DNA of 64,000 nt from JACVRU01 sp040905885 (GCA_040905885.1 JBBDQR010000157.1:1-64000), one strand, 5' to 3'. Positions 34,113 to 43,308 are shown, counted from the first letter of the stretch. The notes: generated by a model from the sequence alone, not told the origin. Made by a program: numbers and translations.

Positions 34113-35882
34113 TTACGCGGCCGAGACCGGGCTCGTGCCGATCGACACGCAGTTCCGGCCGCGCCGCTTCGCATCGTAGAGCGCCCCGTCCGCGGACGCG
34201 ATCAGCTCCTCGGCACTCGCGAGCGGCGGCTGGCCCGCCACGCCGAAGCTCGCCGTCACGTGCAGCGGCAGGCCCTCCGCGGTCAGGATCGTCCGCTCGG
34301 CCAGCGCCGTCCGCACGCGCTCGGCGAGACGCGCCGCGCCGGCCAGGTCGGTCCCGGGCAGGATCAGGCAGAACTCCTCGCCGCCCCAGCGGGCCGCCAG
34401 GTCGATCTCGCGGACTGTCCCGGCGAGCACGGTGGCGAGCTCGCGCAGCACGAGGTCGCCGCTCGGGTGGCCGAAGCGGTCGTTCACCTGCTTGAAGTGG
34501 TCGAGGTCGGCGAAGACGAGCGAGAGCGGGGAGCCGAAGCGCACCGCGCGGGCGAGCTCGACCGTCAGCGCCTGCTCGGCGGCGCGCCGGTTGGCGAGGC
34601 CGGTGAGCGCGTCGACGAGCGCCTGCTGCTCGAGGATGCGGTGCAGCCGCGCGTTCTCGAGCGCGATCACGGCGTGGCCGACGAGCAGGGACGCCGTCTC
34701 GATGTCGAGCACGGAGAACTCGGAGCCGTAGAGCACGAGCGAGCCGAAGCTCGTCCCGCCCGCCTGCAGCGGCAGCTCGACGCGCTTGGGGCCGGCATCC
34801 GGATCGCCCACCTGGACGACTCGGCCGTCGGGCCCGGTCACGTGGCCGCCGCTCGCGCGCGTGGACTCGACGGCCGTCTCGGCGATCGCACGCAGGAGCT
34901 GGTCGACGTCGTGGGTGGACGCGAGCGCCTCCCCGAACCGGATGGTCACGTCGCGGAGCCGGCGGCGCTCGGCTTCGAGGTCCTCGAGCCGCTCCTCCAG
35001 CTGCTCGGCCATCTCGTTGAAGGCCGAGCCGAGGCGGGCGAACTCGTCGCTGCCGCGCACGGTGACCCGCTCTGAGAGACGGCCCTCGGCGAGCCCGCGG
35101 GCCGCGGCGACGAGCCGCCGGAGCGTGGCCACGATCGACTGGCCGAGCACGTAGGCGACGCCGGCGATGAGGGCGAGCGAGGCCGCGAGCGCGGCGAGCA
35201 GGCGCAGCCAGCTGGTGCGGTTGGCCGACTCGATCCACTCCTGCGGGGAGAGCACGGCGAGGCGGAGGCCGGTGTCGGACGTGCTCGTCTTGGTGGCGAG
35301 CGCCCGGAAGCGGCTGCCGCCGATGCCGACGACCCGCGGGTGGTCGAGCGGCAGGTCGAGGCGGCCGCCGAGGCCGGGCGAGGCGGCGACGATCCTGCCG
35401 TCTTCGACGAGCGCGAGCCGCTGGCCGGGGCGCAGGCCGGCGCTGGCGCGCAGACGGTCGGCGAGCGTCTGGTCGAGGGGCAGCGACGCGATCACCCGGC
35501 CGAGCAGCCGCCCGTCGGTGGTGATGATCGACGCGCTCCGCTCCACCGCGGCGGGGTACTTGTCGCCGACCGTGAACTTGCCGTTGGCGTCGACGCGTAC
35601 GCGCGACGAGGACTGGACGAGCGCCGCGAGCTCCGGCAGCTCGCCCCGCGCGAGCGCGTCGCGGACGCGCAGGTCGGCGGCGAAGCCGGCCGCGAGCTCC
35701 CGCGTGTAGGCGATCTCCTCCGCGTACGCGGCCGAGCCGGCACGCAGCGCCGCCTGGAGCTGGGCGTCCACGGTCCGCGCCTCGCTCCGCGCGAGCACCG
35801 CGCCGAAGCCCGCGAAGACTGCCGCCAGCGGCAGCAGCGTCAGCAGGAGGAAGTACGTGGCGAGCTTGACCTTGAAACTCAG
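34113..35882 (-). CDS. Membrane diguanylate cyclase (sensor-HAMP-GAF-GGDEF), probable CTG start
   Basis: About 589 residues from CTG at 35882, preceded by GAGACGAGG at 8-base spacing; a GTG at 35798 is the first canonical start but would cut off the first membrane helix (FKVKLATYFLLLTLLPLAAV). Then comes an extracytoplasmic sensor region (about 40-215), a second membrane helix (LAALAASLALIAGVAYVLG), a HAMP-like segment, a GAF-like domain and a C-terminal GGDEF domain. The catalytic motif is RWGGEEFCLIL, with an RxxD inhibitory site (REID) five residues before it. Active synthesis of cyclic di-GMP and product inhibition are expected from these residues. The input signal is unknown. Confidence 0.85.
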   Translation of the reverse strand: MSFKVKLATYFLLLTLLPLAAVFAGFGAVLARSEARTVDAQLQAALRAGSAAYAEEIAYTRELAAGFAADLRVRDALARGELPELAALVQSSSRVRVDANGKFTVGDKYPAAVERSASIITTDGRLLGRVIASLPLDQTLADRLRASAGLRPGQRLALVEDGRIVAASPGLGGRLDLPLDHPRVVGIGGSRFRALATKTSTSDTGLRLAVLSPQEWIESANRTSWLRLLAALAASLALIAGVAYVLGQSIVATLRRLVAAARGLAEGRLSERVTVRGSDEFARLGSAFNEMAEQLEERLEDLEAERRRLRDVTIRFGEALASTHDVDQLLRAIAETAVESTRASGGHVTGPDGRVVQVGDPDAGPKRVELPLQAGGTSFGSLVLYGSEFSVLDIETASLLVGHAVIALENARLHRILEQQALVDALTGLANRRAAEQALTVELARAVRFGSPLSLVFADLDHFKQVNDRFGHPSGDLVLRELATVLAGTVREIDLAARWGGEEFCLILPGTDLAGAARLAERVRTALAERTILTAEGLPLHVTASFGVAGQPPLASAEELIASADGALYDAKRRGRNCVSIGTSPVSAA

Positions 35883-35954
35883 TGCCGCAACCTCGTCTCG
35901 GTAGGCGTGTGCATCCCTCGTTCGAGGGTTTCGCTTTTCATCGGCAAATCGGCC

Positions 35955-38801
35955 CTAGGAGTTGAGGGCCAGCGCTTCCCGCAGGATCCGGCCCTGCTCG
36001 ACGAGATGCGCGGTGGGATAGCCCTCGCTCGGGCTCGCGCGCCAGGGGCGACCCACGTAGCGGACGGGGACCTCGCCGGCGATCTCCTCGAGCCGGTGGC
36101 GGATCGTCCGCCAGGCGCCCATGTTCTGCGGCTCCTCCTGGGCCCAGACGATCTCCTCGAGGCCCGGATAGCCTCCGACCAGAGCGCGCCCGGCCTCGAC
36201 GGGGAACGGGTAGAGCTGCTCGATCCGTGCCACCCCCACCGCAGGCGCCTCCGCCTGCAGCTCGTGGCCGAGCAGGTCGTAGGCGAGCTTGCCGGAGCAG
36301 AGTACGAGGCGGCGGACGGCCGCCTTGTCGGTCCGCTCCTCGTCGTCCAGCACCGGCCGGAAGCCGCCGCCGGCGAGCTCGGCGAGGGTGGTGGACGCCT
36401 CCTTCAGCCTGAGCAGCCCCTTCGGCGTCATCACGATCAGCGGCCTGCCCTTCGGGTCGAGCGCCTGCCGCCGCAGCAGGTGGAAGTACTGCGCCGAGGT
36501 GGTGCAGTTGGCGACGCGGATGTTCTCCTGGGCGGCGAGCGAGAGGAAGCGCTCGAGCCGCGCGGAGGAATGCTCGGGGCCGTTGCCCTCGTAGCCGTGC
36601 GGGAGGAGCAGCGTCAGCCGGGACGTCTGCTTCCACTTCGAGAGGCCGGAGACCATGAACTGGTCGACGATCACCTGGGCGCCGTTGACGAAGTCGCCGA
36701 ACTGCGCCTCCCAGAGGACGAGCGCCTCGCCCGCGGCGACCGAGTAGCCGTACTCGAACCCGAGCGCGGCGAGCTCGGAGAGCGGCGAGTTGTGCACCTC
36801 GAAGGCGGCCGACGCGCCGTCGAGCCACTGGATCGGCGCGTGGCGCTCGCCGCTCTCGGCGTCGTGGAGGACGAGGTGGCGGTGCGAGAACGTCCCCCGC
36901 TCGGTGTCCTGGCCGGTCAGTCGGACGGGGATGCCCTCGGTGACCAGGCTCGCCAGCGCGAGCGCCTCCGCCTGGCCCCAGTCGATGCCGCCCTCGTCGA
37001 GCGCCGTGCGCCGCCGCTCGAGCTGCTTGGCGAGCTTGGGGTGCACGGTGAAGCCTTCGGGCACCGCCAGCAGCTGCTCGTTGAGGCTGCGCAGCTTCTC
37101 CTCGGCGAGGCGCGTGTCGACGCCCGAGTCCGCCCCGGAGGGCGTGCGCTCGCTGCGCGACTTGGCCGGCATGTCCTCGCCGAAGGTCGACCGGAGGCTC
37201 TCGTGTGCGGCGCGCAGCCGCTGCTGGACCTCGTCCACCAGGCCCTCCGCGTCCTCGGGCGTCACCTCCCCGGCCTCTGCGAGCAGGCGAGCGAACTGCT
37301 CCCGGACGGTCGGCTGCGCGGCGATTCGCGCGGCCATCAGCGGCTGCGTGTAGGCGGGCTCGTCCTGCTCGTTGTGGCCGTGCCGCCGGTAGCCGACGAG
37401 GTCGATGACGACATCGCGGCCGAAGCGGCGCCGGTAGGCCATCGCCAGGCGGACGGCGGCGATCGCGGCCTCGGGATCGTCGGCGTTGACGTGCACGATC
37501 GGCACGTCGAAGCCCTTGGCGAGGTCGCTCGCGTAGCGGGTCGAGCGCCCCTCGGCGGGGTCGGTCGTGAAGCCGACCTGGTTGTTGGCGATCACGTGCA
37601 GCGTGCCCCCGGTCGTGTAGCCGGCGAGGGCGCTGAGGTTGAACGTCTCGGCGACGACCCCCTGCGCGGCGAAGGACGCGTCGCCGTGGATCAGCACCGG
37701 CAGCGCGACCGCGGGCTCGTGCAGCGCCTCCGAGGGGCTCCGGTCGGTCTGCTTCGCGCGCGTGAAGCCCTCGACGACCGGGTCGACGGCCTCCAGGTGG
37801 CTGGGGTTCGAGGAGAGCGTGACCGTGATCTCGCCGGCCCGGGTCTTCCGGGAGCCGCGGGCGCCGAGGTGGTACTTGACGTCGCCCGTGCCGCCCTCCG
37901 GGTCGGCGGAGACCGCCTCGATCGTCCGCTCACCCTCGAACTCGCGCAGGATCGACTCGTACGGCCGGCCGACCGTGTGGGCGAGGACGTTCAGGCGGCC
38001 GCGGTGGGCCACCCCGAGCACGGTCTCGTGGGCGCCGGCCTCCGCCGCCAGCTCGATCGCCTCGTCGAGCATCGGCACCAGCACGTCGAGCCCCTCGATC
38101 GAGAACTGCTTCTGCCCGAGGAAGGTCTTGCGCAGGAACGTCTCCAGCCCCTCGACCTCGGAGAGCCGCGCGAGCAGCGTGCGCCGCTCGTCCGGCGGCA
38201 GCGGCTGCCGGTAGGCGGCCGACTCGATCGCCTGGCGCAGCCAGACGCGCTGCTCGTGGTCGGCGATGTGCTCGATCTCGTAGGCGATCGTTCCGCAGTA
38301 CGTCTCCTCGAGCCGCGGGATCGCGTCGGCGAGCGTCTCGGCCTCGACGTTGAGCCTGAGGATGGCCGCGGGAATCCTCTGCTGCAGCTCCGGCGTGAGC
38401 TTCGGGATGTACCGCATCGGGTCGAGCGCCGGGTCACCGGGCGGCTCGGAGCCGAGCGGGTCGTGCCTCGCGGCGAGGTGGCCGTGCGTCCGGTAGGCCT
38501 TGACGAGCGCCATCGCGGCGGCGACGCCGCCGACGAGCTCCCCATCGAGGGCGGCTTCAGGGGCGACCGGCGTGGGCGCGACCGGCGGCGCCGGCTCGGC
38601 GACGGCGGCCTGCCCGTTCCCCGCCCGCGCCGCCTCGAGCAGGCGCGCGAGCCCCGGATGGTCGGCGAAGAGCGGCGAATCCCCGCGCTCGAACAGCTCC
38701 CGCCACTCGGGCGGGACCGAGGCGGGATTCTCCAGGTACTCGTCGAGGAGCAGTTGCGCGTAGCCCGCGTTCAGCCCGTCGACGTCACGTCGCTCGGCCA
38801 T
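35955..38801 (-). CDS. sucA: 2-oxoglutarate dehydrogenase E1 component
   Basis: 948 residues, thiamine-diphosphate E1 subunit that decarboxylates 2-oxoglutarate in the TCA cycle. The N-terminal GLNAGYAQLLLDEYLENPAS is the E1 presequence helix. The TPP/Mg region includes VLGVAHRGRLNVLAHTVGRP, HGDASFAAQGVVAETFNLS and HVNADDPEAAIAAVRLA, and the C-terminal half has VNGAQVIVDQFMVSG and YEGNGPEHSSARLERFL. Unlike mycobacterial Kgd, it carries no fused E2 domain, so a separate E2/E3 must exist elsewhere. The ATG at 38801 has AGGAGG close upstream. No dehydrogenase neighbours are linked. Confidence 0.95.
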   Translation of the reverse strand: MAERRDVDGLNAGYAQLLLDEYLENPASVPPEWRELFERGDSPLFADHPGLARLLEAARAGNGQAAVAEPAPPVAPTPVAPEAALDGELVGGVAAAMALVKAYRTHGHLAARHDPLGSEPPGDPALDPMRYIPKLTPELQQRIPAAILRLNVEAETLADAIPRLEETYCGTIAYEIEHIADHEQRVWLRQAIESAAYRQPLPPDERRTLLARLSEVEGLETFLRKTFLGQKQFSIEGLDVLVPMLDEAIELAAEAGAHETVLGVAHRGRLNVLAHTVGRPYESILREFEGERTIEAVSADPEGGTGDVKYHLGARGSRKTRAGEITVTLSSNPSHLEAVDPVVEGFTRAKQTDRSPSEALHEPAVALPVLIHGDASFAAQGVVAETFNLSALAGYTTGGTLHVIANNQVGFTTDPAEGRSTRYASDLAKGFDVPIVHVNADDPEAAIAAVRLAMAYRRRFGRDVVIDLVGYRRHGHNEQDEPAYTQPLMAARIAAQPTVREQFARLLAEAGEVTPEDAEGLVDEVQQRLRAAHESLRSTFGEDMPAKSRSERTPSGADSGVDTRLAEEKLRSLNEQLLAVPEGFTVHPKLAKQLERRRTALDEGGIDWGQAEALALASLVTEGIPVRLTGQDTERGTFSHRHLVLHDAESGERHAPIQWLDGASAAFEVHNSPLSELAALGFEYGYSVAAGEALVLWEAQFGDFVNGAQVIVDQFMVSGLSKWKQTSRLTLLLPHGYEGNGPEHSSARLERFLSLAAQENIRVANCTTSAQYFHLLRRQALDPKGRPLIVMTPKGLLRLKEASTTLAELAGGGFRPVLDDEERTDKAAVRRLVLCSGKLAYDLLGHELQAEAPAVGVARIEQLYPFPVEAGRALVGGYPGLEEIVWAQEEPQNMGAWRTIRHRLEEIAGEVPVRYVGRPWRASPSEGYPTAHLVEQGRILREALALNS

Positions 38802-38825
38802 CGCCCTCCTGTTGTACCAGCCCGG

Positions 38826-39083
38826 CTACCAGAGAGCGGACTGCGTGGCCACGGCGATGGTCATCCCCACGGCGAACGCGATCGCGCCGACGAACACCGC
38901 GAACGAGGCGAGGCGCTGGTGCCGGCCGCCGATCGTCACGGCAATGAGCGCGACGACGAGCGCGATCGGGACCGTCCGCACCGGCTTGTAGGCGAGCCCG
39001 ATCAGGCTCACCGCCACCGACGCCGCCGCGAGGAAGCCCGCGACGGCCTCGGCGGGACGCTCTCGGCGCTCGGAGACGCTCAT
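38826..39083 (-). CDS. Small membrane protein
   Basis: 85 residues with about three hydrophobic helices: AEAVAGFLAAASVAVSLIGL, VPIALVVALIAVTIG and AVFVGAIAFAVGMTIAVA. The ATG overlaps the upstream stop (ATGA). No known family. A structural or accessory membrane protein is possible. Confidence 0.65.
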   Translation of the reverse strand: MSVSERRERPAEAVAGFLAAASVAVSLIGLAYKPVRTVPIALVVALIAVTIGGRHQRLASFAVFVGAIAFAVGMTIAVATQSALW

Positions 39084-39343
39084 CGGACGGCGACTCCAGC
39101 CCGTCGCAACGTCACAGGAGCGGCTCGCCGTCGCCCGCCGCAGGGGCTCGGGCGGCGTGGCCCGCGCAGGCGGCCACACCAGGGGCACGGCTCCGGATCG
39201 GGGAGCCGCGCCGGGTTGAGGGCGGCTTCGGGAGGCCGGGGCTCCGCCCGCACGGCCCACCACACGACGGCGCAGAGATACACGACCGGGATCTTGAGGA
39301 TCACGAGCATGAAGACGACCTCGACGAGCATGTGGCTGTCCAC
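39080..39343 (-). CDS. Small membrane protein with CxxC zinc-ribbon-like segment
   Basis: 87 residues. One N-terminal hydrophobic helix (LVEVVFMLVILKIPVVYLCA) is followed by a basic tail with CPWCGRLRG, possibly a metal-binding knuckle with the later CGG. Start GTG at 39343; an ATG four codons later is an alternative. It is coupled to the next gene by an ATGA overlap. Unknown function. Confidence 0.5.
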   Translation of the reverse strand: MDSHMLVEVVFMLVILKIPVVYLCAVVWWAVRAEPRPPEAALNPARLPDPEPCPWCGRLRGPRRPSPCGGRRRAAPVTLRRAGVAVR

Positions 39344-39373
39344 GGAAGGGGCCTAGTGTAGTGGCCGGCGAGC

Positions 39374-39676
39374 TCAGCGCTCGAGCTTGCGCAGCATCCG
39401 GGCGAACGTGCCTCCGCCGAGGACGCGCTCCGCCCCGTTCCCAGCCCGCTCGCGCAGCTCCCGGTCGGAGGTGACGAGCCAGTAGGGGCCCTCGGGGGCG
39501 GCCGCCCAGCGGGCGATCCGGTCGTCCGCGCTCTCCGCGTCCTCGAAGACGACGAGGGCCCGGTGGCCCTCCTGCCGGGCCCAGCGCTCGACGAGCTCGA
39601 CGAGCTCCTCGCGGTCGATGTTCGGCCAGAGGGAGCGCCGGACGTTCTCGGCGTCGACGAGGACGGTGACGGTCAT
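39374..39676 (-). CDS. NYN/PIN-like RNase-fold protein (YacP-like)
   Basis: 100 residues. TVTVLVDAENVRRSLWPNID at the N-terminus, ALVVFEDAESADDRIARW and YWLVTSDRELRERAG match the acidic motifs of NYN/PIN-like nucleases (Asp in LVDAEN, FEDAES and TSDREL). Its small size and cytoplasmic character fit an RNA-processing or RNA-binding protein. The target is unknown. It is divergent from the amidohydrolase gene. Confidence 0.75.
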   Translation of the reverse strand: MTVTVLVDAENVRRSLWPNIDREELVELVERWARQEGHRALVVFEDAESADDRIARWAAAPEGPYWLVTSDRELRERAGNGAERVLGGGTFARMLRKLER

Positions 39677-39715
39677 GCCAAGTCTTCTAACACGGCTCCC
39701 GCCCGCGCTAGGCGT

Positions 39716-39721
39716 TAGGGT
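39716..39721 (+). promoter_or_regulatory. Putative -10 box (TAGGGT) of the amidohydrolase gene
   Basis: TAGGGT ends six bases before the GTG at 39728 and no ribosome site is present, pointing to a leaderless transcript. It lies in the 51-base gap between two divergent genes. Confidence 0.4.
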
Positions 39722-39727
39722 CTGCCC

Positions 39728-40951
39728 GTGAGGACGCTCTTTTCGGGAGGGCAGGTCTTCGACGGCACCGGCGCGGCGCCCGCGGCGGCCGACGTGGCCG
39801 TGGAGGACGGGAGGATCGTCGAGGTCGGGACGGGGCTCGACGGGGACGAGCACGTCGACGTCTCCGGGCGGACGCTCCTGCCCGGGCTGATCGACGCGCA
39901 CGTGCACGTGATGATCGCCCACATCGACCTCTGGCGGCTGGTGCAGACACCCTTCTCCTACCGCTTCTACCAGGCGATCCACAACCTCGAGGCGACGCTC
40001 CGGATCGGGATCACGACCGTCCGCGACGCGGGCGGCGCCGACCTGGGCGTGAAGCAGGCGCTCGAGGACGGGCTGATCGCCGGGCCGCGCGTGCAGCTCT
40101 CGATCTCCATGCTCAGCCAGACGGGCGGGCACGGCGACGGCTGGATGCCCTCCGGGAACCGCGTCCAGCTCTTCCCGAGCCACCCGGGCCTGCCGCGCGC
40201 GATCTGCGACGGAGTCGACGAGGTGCGCCGGGCGGTGCGCGAGATGGTGCAGGCGGGCGCCGAGGTCATCAAGTGCGCCACGACCGGCGGCGTCATGTCC
40301 CCGCGGGACAAGCCCGAGCACTCCGGCTTCTCCCCGGAGGAGCTCGACGCGCTCGTCGGAGAGGCGCGCGCCCACGGCCTCGAGGTGATGGCCCACGCGC
40401 AGGGCACGCCCGGGATCAAGAACGCGCTGCGAGCGGGCATCCGCTCGATCGAGCACGGGATCTACCTGGACGACGAGGCGATCGACCTGATGCTCGAGCG
40501 CGGCGCCTGGCTCGTGCCGACGCTGATGGCCGCGGTCGGCGTGGTCAAGGCGGCGGAGGCCGGCGTGGCGATTCCGGATGCGTCGCTGCGGAAGGCCCTC
40601 GAGGTGATCGAGGCGCACCGCGACTCCTTCCGGCGCGCCGTGCACGCCGGCGTGAAGGTCGCGATGGGCACGGACAGCGGGGTCACGCCCCACGGGGACA
40701 ACCTCGAGGAGCTCCAGCTGATGGCGGACAACGGCATGACGCCGGAGCAGGTGCTCGTGGCGACGACGTCGTCCGCGGCCGAGCTGATGGGGCTCGGCGA
40801 CGAGCTCGGGACGATCGAGCCCGGCAAGCGCGCCGACCTGGTCGTTGTCGACGGCGACCCCTACGAGTTCGCGACGCTCAAGGGCCGGATCGCCGCCGTC
40901 TACCAGGACGGCAGGCTCGTCAGCGAGGCGCTCGGCGAGCTGGTCGCGTGA
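39728..40951 (+). CDS. Amidohydrolase family protein (dipeptidase/prolidase-like)
   Basis: 407 residues. Metal and catalytic residues: the HxH pair in GLIDAHVHVMIAH, a likely carboxylated Lys in EVIKCATTGGV, His in EVMAHAQGT, His in SIEHGIYLDDEA, and Asp in VAMGTDSGVTPHG. The end ELGTIEPGKRADLVVVDGDP is typical of the imidazolonepropionase/dipeptidase subgroup. Expected to hydrolyse an amide or ester bond in the cytoplasm with two metal ions. The substrate is not identifiable. The GTG start has a -10-like box six bases upstream. Confidence 0.85.
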   Translation: MRTLFSGGQVFDGTGAAPAAADVAVEDGRIVEVGTGLDGDEHVDVSGRTLLPGLIDAHVHVMIAHIDLWRLVQTPFSYRFYQAIHNLEATLRIGITTVRDAGGADLGVKQALEDGLIAGPRVQLSISMLSQTGGHGDGWMPSGNRVQLFPSHPGLPRAICDGVDEVRRAVREMVQAGAEVIKCATTGGVMSPRDKPEHSGFSPEELDALVGEARAHGLEVMAHAQGTPGIKNALRAGIRSIEHGIYLDDEAIDLMLERGAWLVPTLMAAVGVVKAAEAGVAIPDASLRKALEVIEAHRDSFRRAVHAGVKVAMGTDSGVTPHGDNLEELQLMADNGMTPEQVLVATTSSAAELMGLGDELGTIEPGKRADLVVVDGDPYEFATLKGRIAAVYQDGRLVSEALGELVA

Positions 40952-41438
40952 CGACCCAGGCGTAGGCCGCCGCCGCCAGCACGGCGAACGCTCCCGTTCG
41001 CACACGCAGCTCCCACGAGCGGTCGGCCCAGTCCCCGGCCGGCATCGCCGCGCCGTGCGCCTCGAAGAACGGGCCGACGGGCGGGGCCTCGGTGACCGCC
41101 AGCGCGAAGATCGCGACGACAGCGGTCAGAAAGAGGAGCGCCGGGAACGGACGGCGCGACAGCGCGGCCCAGAGCCCGACGGCGCCGACCGCGACGTTGA
41201 CGGCGGCGAAGGGCACCCAGACGAGATCGCCCGCTCGCGCGACCGGCCGGACGAGCTCGCTCCCCGTCCAGCCCGCCGCGAGCAGGCAGACGACCAGGCA
41301 GGCCGCTCCCAGCTCGGGCAGCGCAAGCCGCACGAGCGCGACGGCGGCCCCGCTCGCCCACGCCGCGCGCTCCCGGCGTGTGGGGATCGCAGCGAGCTCA
41401 GCCCGCATCGCGCGGGCCCACTCGCGGAAGCCGGTCAC
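40920..41438 (-). CDS. Membrane protein coupled to a PadR regulator
   Basis: 172 residues. A short N-terminal soluble helix (GFREWARAMRAELAAIPT) precedes about four membrane helices (GAAVALVRLALPELGAACLV, VWVPFAAVNVAVGAVGLWA, PFPALLFLTAVVAIFALAVT, TGAFAVLAAAAYAWVV). The GTG at 41438 overlaps the PadR stop (GTGA), a pattern typical of PadR-membrane protein pairs, where the membrane protein is the regulated gene. Converges with the amidohydrolase, overlapping by about 30 bases. Confidence 0.7.
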   Translation of the reverse strand: MTGFREWARAMRAELAAIPTRRERAAWASGAAVALVRLALPELGAACLVVCLLAAGWTGSELVRPVARAGDLVWVPFAAVNVAVGAVGLWAALSRRPFPALLFLTAVVAIFALAVTEAPPVGPFFEAHGAAMPAGDWADRSWELRVRTGAFAVLAAAAYAWVVTRPARRAPR

Positions 41439-41698
41439 CACGCCTCCCTCAGGCGACCGCCCTGCGCGAGCTCCGCCCGGGCGAAGCGAATCCCCTCGCC
41501 GGTCAAGCGGTAGACGTGGCGCCGCTCCCGCCAGCGTGCGTCCAGCAGCCCGCGCGCTTCGAGCCTTGTGAGGATCGGGTACAGCGTCCCGGACGCGAGT
41601 CCCGTCTCCCGCGAGAGGTCGTAGCCATGGCGCCAACGCGTGGGCTCGCCGAGCAAAGCGTCCAGGAGCCGGCGGGTCTGAGGAGAGCTACGCCGCAC
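41435..41698 (-). CDS. PadR-family transcriptional regulator
   Basis: 87 residues, the winged-helix half of a PadR protein: LLDALLGEPTRWRHGYDLSR, GLASGTLYPILTRLEARGLL, DARWRERRHVYRLTGEGIRF. It lacks the usual second C-terminal helix domain, as in PadR subfamily 2. The GTG at 41698 has no ribosome site. The palindrome at 41706-41723 overlaps its likely promoter, which suggests autorepression. It is coupled to the membrane-protein gene downstream. Confidence 0.88.
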   Translation of the reverse strand: MRRSSPQTRRLLDALLGEPTRWRHGYDLSRETGLASGTLYPILTRLEARGLLDARWRERRHVYRLTGEGIRFARAELAQGGRLREAW

Positions 41699-41705
41699 GA
41701 GGAGA

Positions 41706-41723
41706 AGTCTACATATATAGACT
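41706..41723. promoter_or_regulatory. Probable PadR operator and promoter
   Basis: AGTCTACATATATAGACT is an 18-base inverted repeat with one non-pairing position, and it lies 8 bases upstream of the PadR start. Its AT core also reads TATATA as a -10. A symmetrical AT-rich site is what PadR dimers bind. Confidence 0.6.
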
Positions 41724-42468
41724 ACAGCCGTCCAGCCGCCACGATCCGCTGCAGGAACTGCTGCGTCCGCGGCTCGGCAGGCGCGCTGAAGATCCGGTCG
41801 GGCGGGCCCTCCTCGAGGATCGCTCCGCCGTCGAGGAAGCAGACGCGGTCGGCCGTCTCGCGCGCGAAGCTCATCTCGTGGGTCGCGATCAGCATCGTCA
41901 TCCCGCCCTGCGCGAGCTCGCGGATCAGCGCCAGCACCTCGCCGACGAGCTCCGGGTCGAGCGCGCTCGTGACCTCGTCGAGGAGGAGCAGCTCGGGCCG
42001 CATCGCCAGCGCCCGCACGATCGCCACGCGCTGCTGCTGGCCGCCGGAGAGCCGGTCCGGGTACTCGTCGCGCTTGTCGGCGAGCCCGAAGCGTGCGAGC
42101 AGCTCGTCGGCGCGCTCCTCCGCCGCCTTGCGCGGCAGTCCGAGCGCCTGGGTGGGCCCGAGCGTCACGTTCCGCAGCACGCTCATGTGGGGGAAGAGGT
42201 TGAAGGCCTGGAAGACGATCCCGACGCGGCGGCGGAGGCGGTTGACGTCGACGCCGCGCGCGGTCAGCTCCTCGCCCTTCAGGAAGATGCGGCCCTCGTC
42301 GATCGGCTCGAGCAGGTTGACGCAGCGCAGGAGCGTGGACTTGCCCGAGCCGGAGGCGCCGATCAGGCAGACGACCTCATGCTCGGCGAGAGCGAGGTCG
42401 ATCCCGCGCAGCACTTCCTCGCGCCCGAAGGACTTCCGCAGGCCTTCGATTCGCAGCAGCTCGCTCAC
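41722..42468 (-). CDS. Polar amino-acid ABC transporter ATP-binding protein (GlnQ-like)
   Basis: 248 residues. Walker A CLIGASGSGKSTLLRCVNLL, Q-loop in VFQAFNLFPHMSVLRNV, signature LSGGQQQRVAIVRALAM, Walker B ELLLLDEVTSALDPE and an H-loop in MLIATHEMSFA. This is the ATPase of the transporter whose permease and binding protein follow. It energises uptake of a polar amino acid across the membrane. It overlaps the permease end by four bases (ATGA). Confidence 0.95.
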   Translation of the reverse strand: MSELLRIEGLRKSFGREEVLRGIDLALAEHEVVCLIGASGSGKSTLLRCVNLLEPIDEGRIFLKGEELTARGVDVNRLRRRVGIVFQAFNLFPHMSVLRNVTLGPTQALGLPRKAAEERADELLARFGLADKRDEYPDRLSGGQQQRVAIVRALAMRPELLLLDEVTSALDPELVGEVLALIRELAQGGMTMLIATHEMSFARETADRVCFLDGGAILEEGPPDRIFSAPAEPRTQQFLQRIVAAGRL

Positions 42469-43205
42469 GGCGACCGTCCGGCCAGTTGGCGCCTACGGTC
42501 ACGCGCCACCAGCCAGTCCGTGAGCCGCGCCAACGGGATCGTCAGCAGGATGAAGAGGAGCGCCGTCGCCAGGTAGGGCGTGAAGTTGAAGGTCGCGGCG
42601 ACCTTGATCTGGGACTGGCGGAACGCCTCCACCGGCCCGATCAGGGCCACGAGCGCCGTGTCCTTCTGGAGGCCGATGAAGTCGTTGAGCAGCGGCGGGA
42701 CGACGCGCCGGACCGCCTGCGGCAGGACGACGTGGCGGAGGGCCTGGAACCGGGTCAGCCCGAGCGAGCGGGCGGCCGCCTCCTGGCTCGGGTGGACGGA
42801 CTCGATCCCGGCCCGGTAGACCTCGGACACGTAGGCCGTGTAGACGAGGACGAGCGCGACCACGGCCCAGACGAGCGGCGAGCGCGGGATGCCGGCGATC
42901 CCCAGCGCCGGGACGCCGAAGCCGAACAGGTAGATCACGAGGATCGTCGGCACGCCCCGGAAGAAGTCGGCGTAGACCACGCCGAGCGCGCGCAGCGGGA
43001 AGAAGACCGGCCCGGGCAGGCTGCGCATGACGGCGACCACGAGCGCCGTGACGAGGATGATGGCCTCGGCGATCAGGAAGATCCGCACGTTCAGCAGGAA
43101 GGCGCGAGCGAGGTCGGGAAAGGATCCCGTGAAGCGGTCGGGGTCGAAGAACGCCCGTTTGACCTCGGGCCAGCCCGGCGAGCTTACGACGACGACGGCG
43201 ATCAC
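42465..43205 (-). CDS. Polar amino-acid ABC transporter permease (HisM/GlnP family)
   Basis: At least 246 residues. The EAA loop is SQEAAARSLGLTRFQALRHV, followed by LPQAVRRVVPPLLNDFIGL, with helices such as NVRIFLIAEAIILVTALVVA, LGVVYADFFRGVPTILVIYL and LVWAVVALVLVYTAYVSEVY. The first canonical start is GTG at 43205, but the frame is open upstream and holds most of a first membrane helix (SLAIAAASTAVFVTVIAVVV). The true start is probably a non-AUG codon near 43244, or the assembly has an error. Partner of the ATPase and binding protein. Confidence 0.88.
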   Translation of the reverse strand: MIAVVVVSSPGWPEVKRAFFDPDRFTGSFPDLARAFLLNVRIFLIAEAIILVTALVVAVMRSLPGPVFFPLRALGVVYADFFRGVPTILVIYLFGFGVPALGIAGIPRSPLVWAVVALVLVYTAYVSEVYRAGIESVHPSQEAAARSLGLTRFQALRHVVLPQAVRRVVPPLLNDFIGLQKDTALVALIGPVEAFRQSQIKVAATFNFTPYLATALLFILLTIPLARLTDWLVARDRRRQLAGRSP

Positions 43206-43308
43206 CGTGACGAAGACGGCCGTGCTGGCGGCCGCGATCGCCAGGCTGCGCCCGCCGCCGTCGCCGAGGATCCGCGAGCGGCGGCTCGCGGCCCCCCTCG
43301 AGGGCGCG

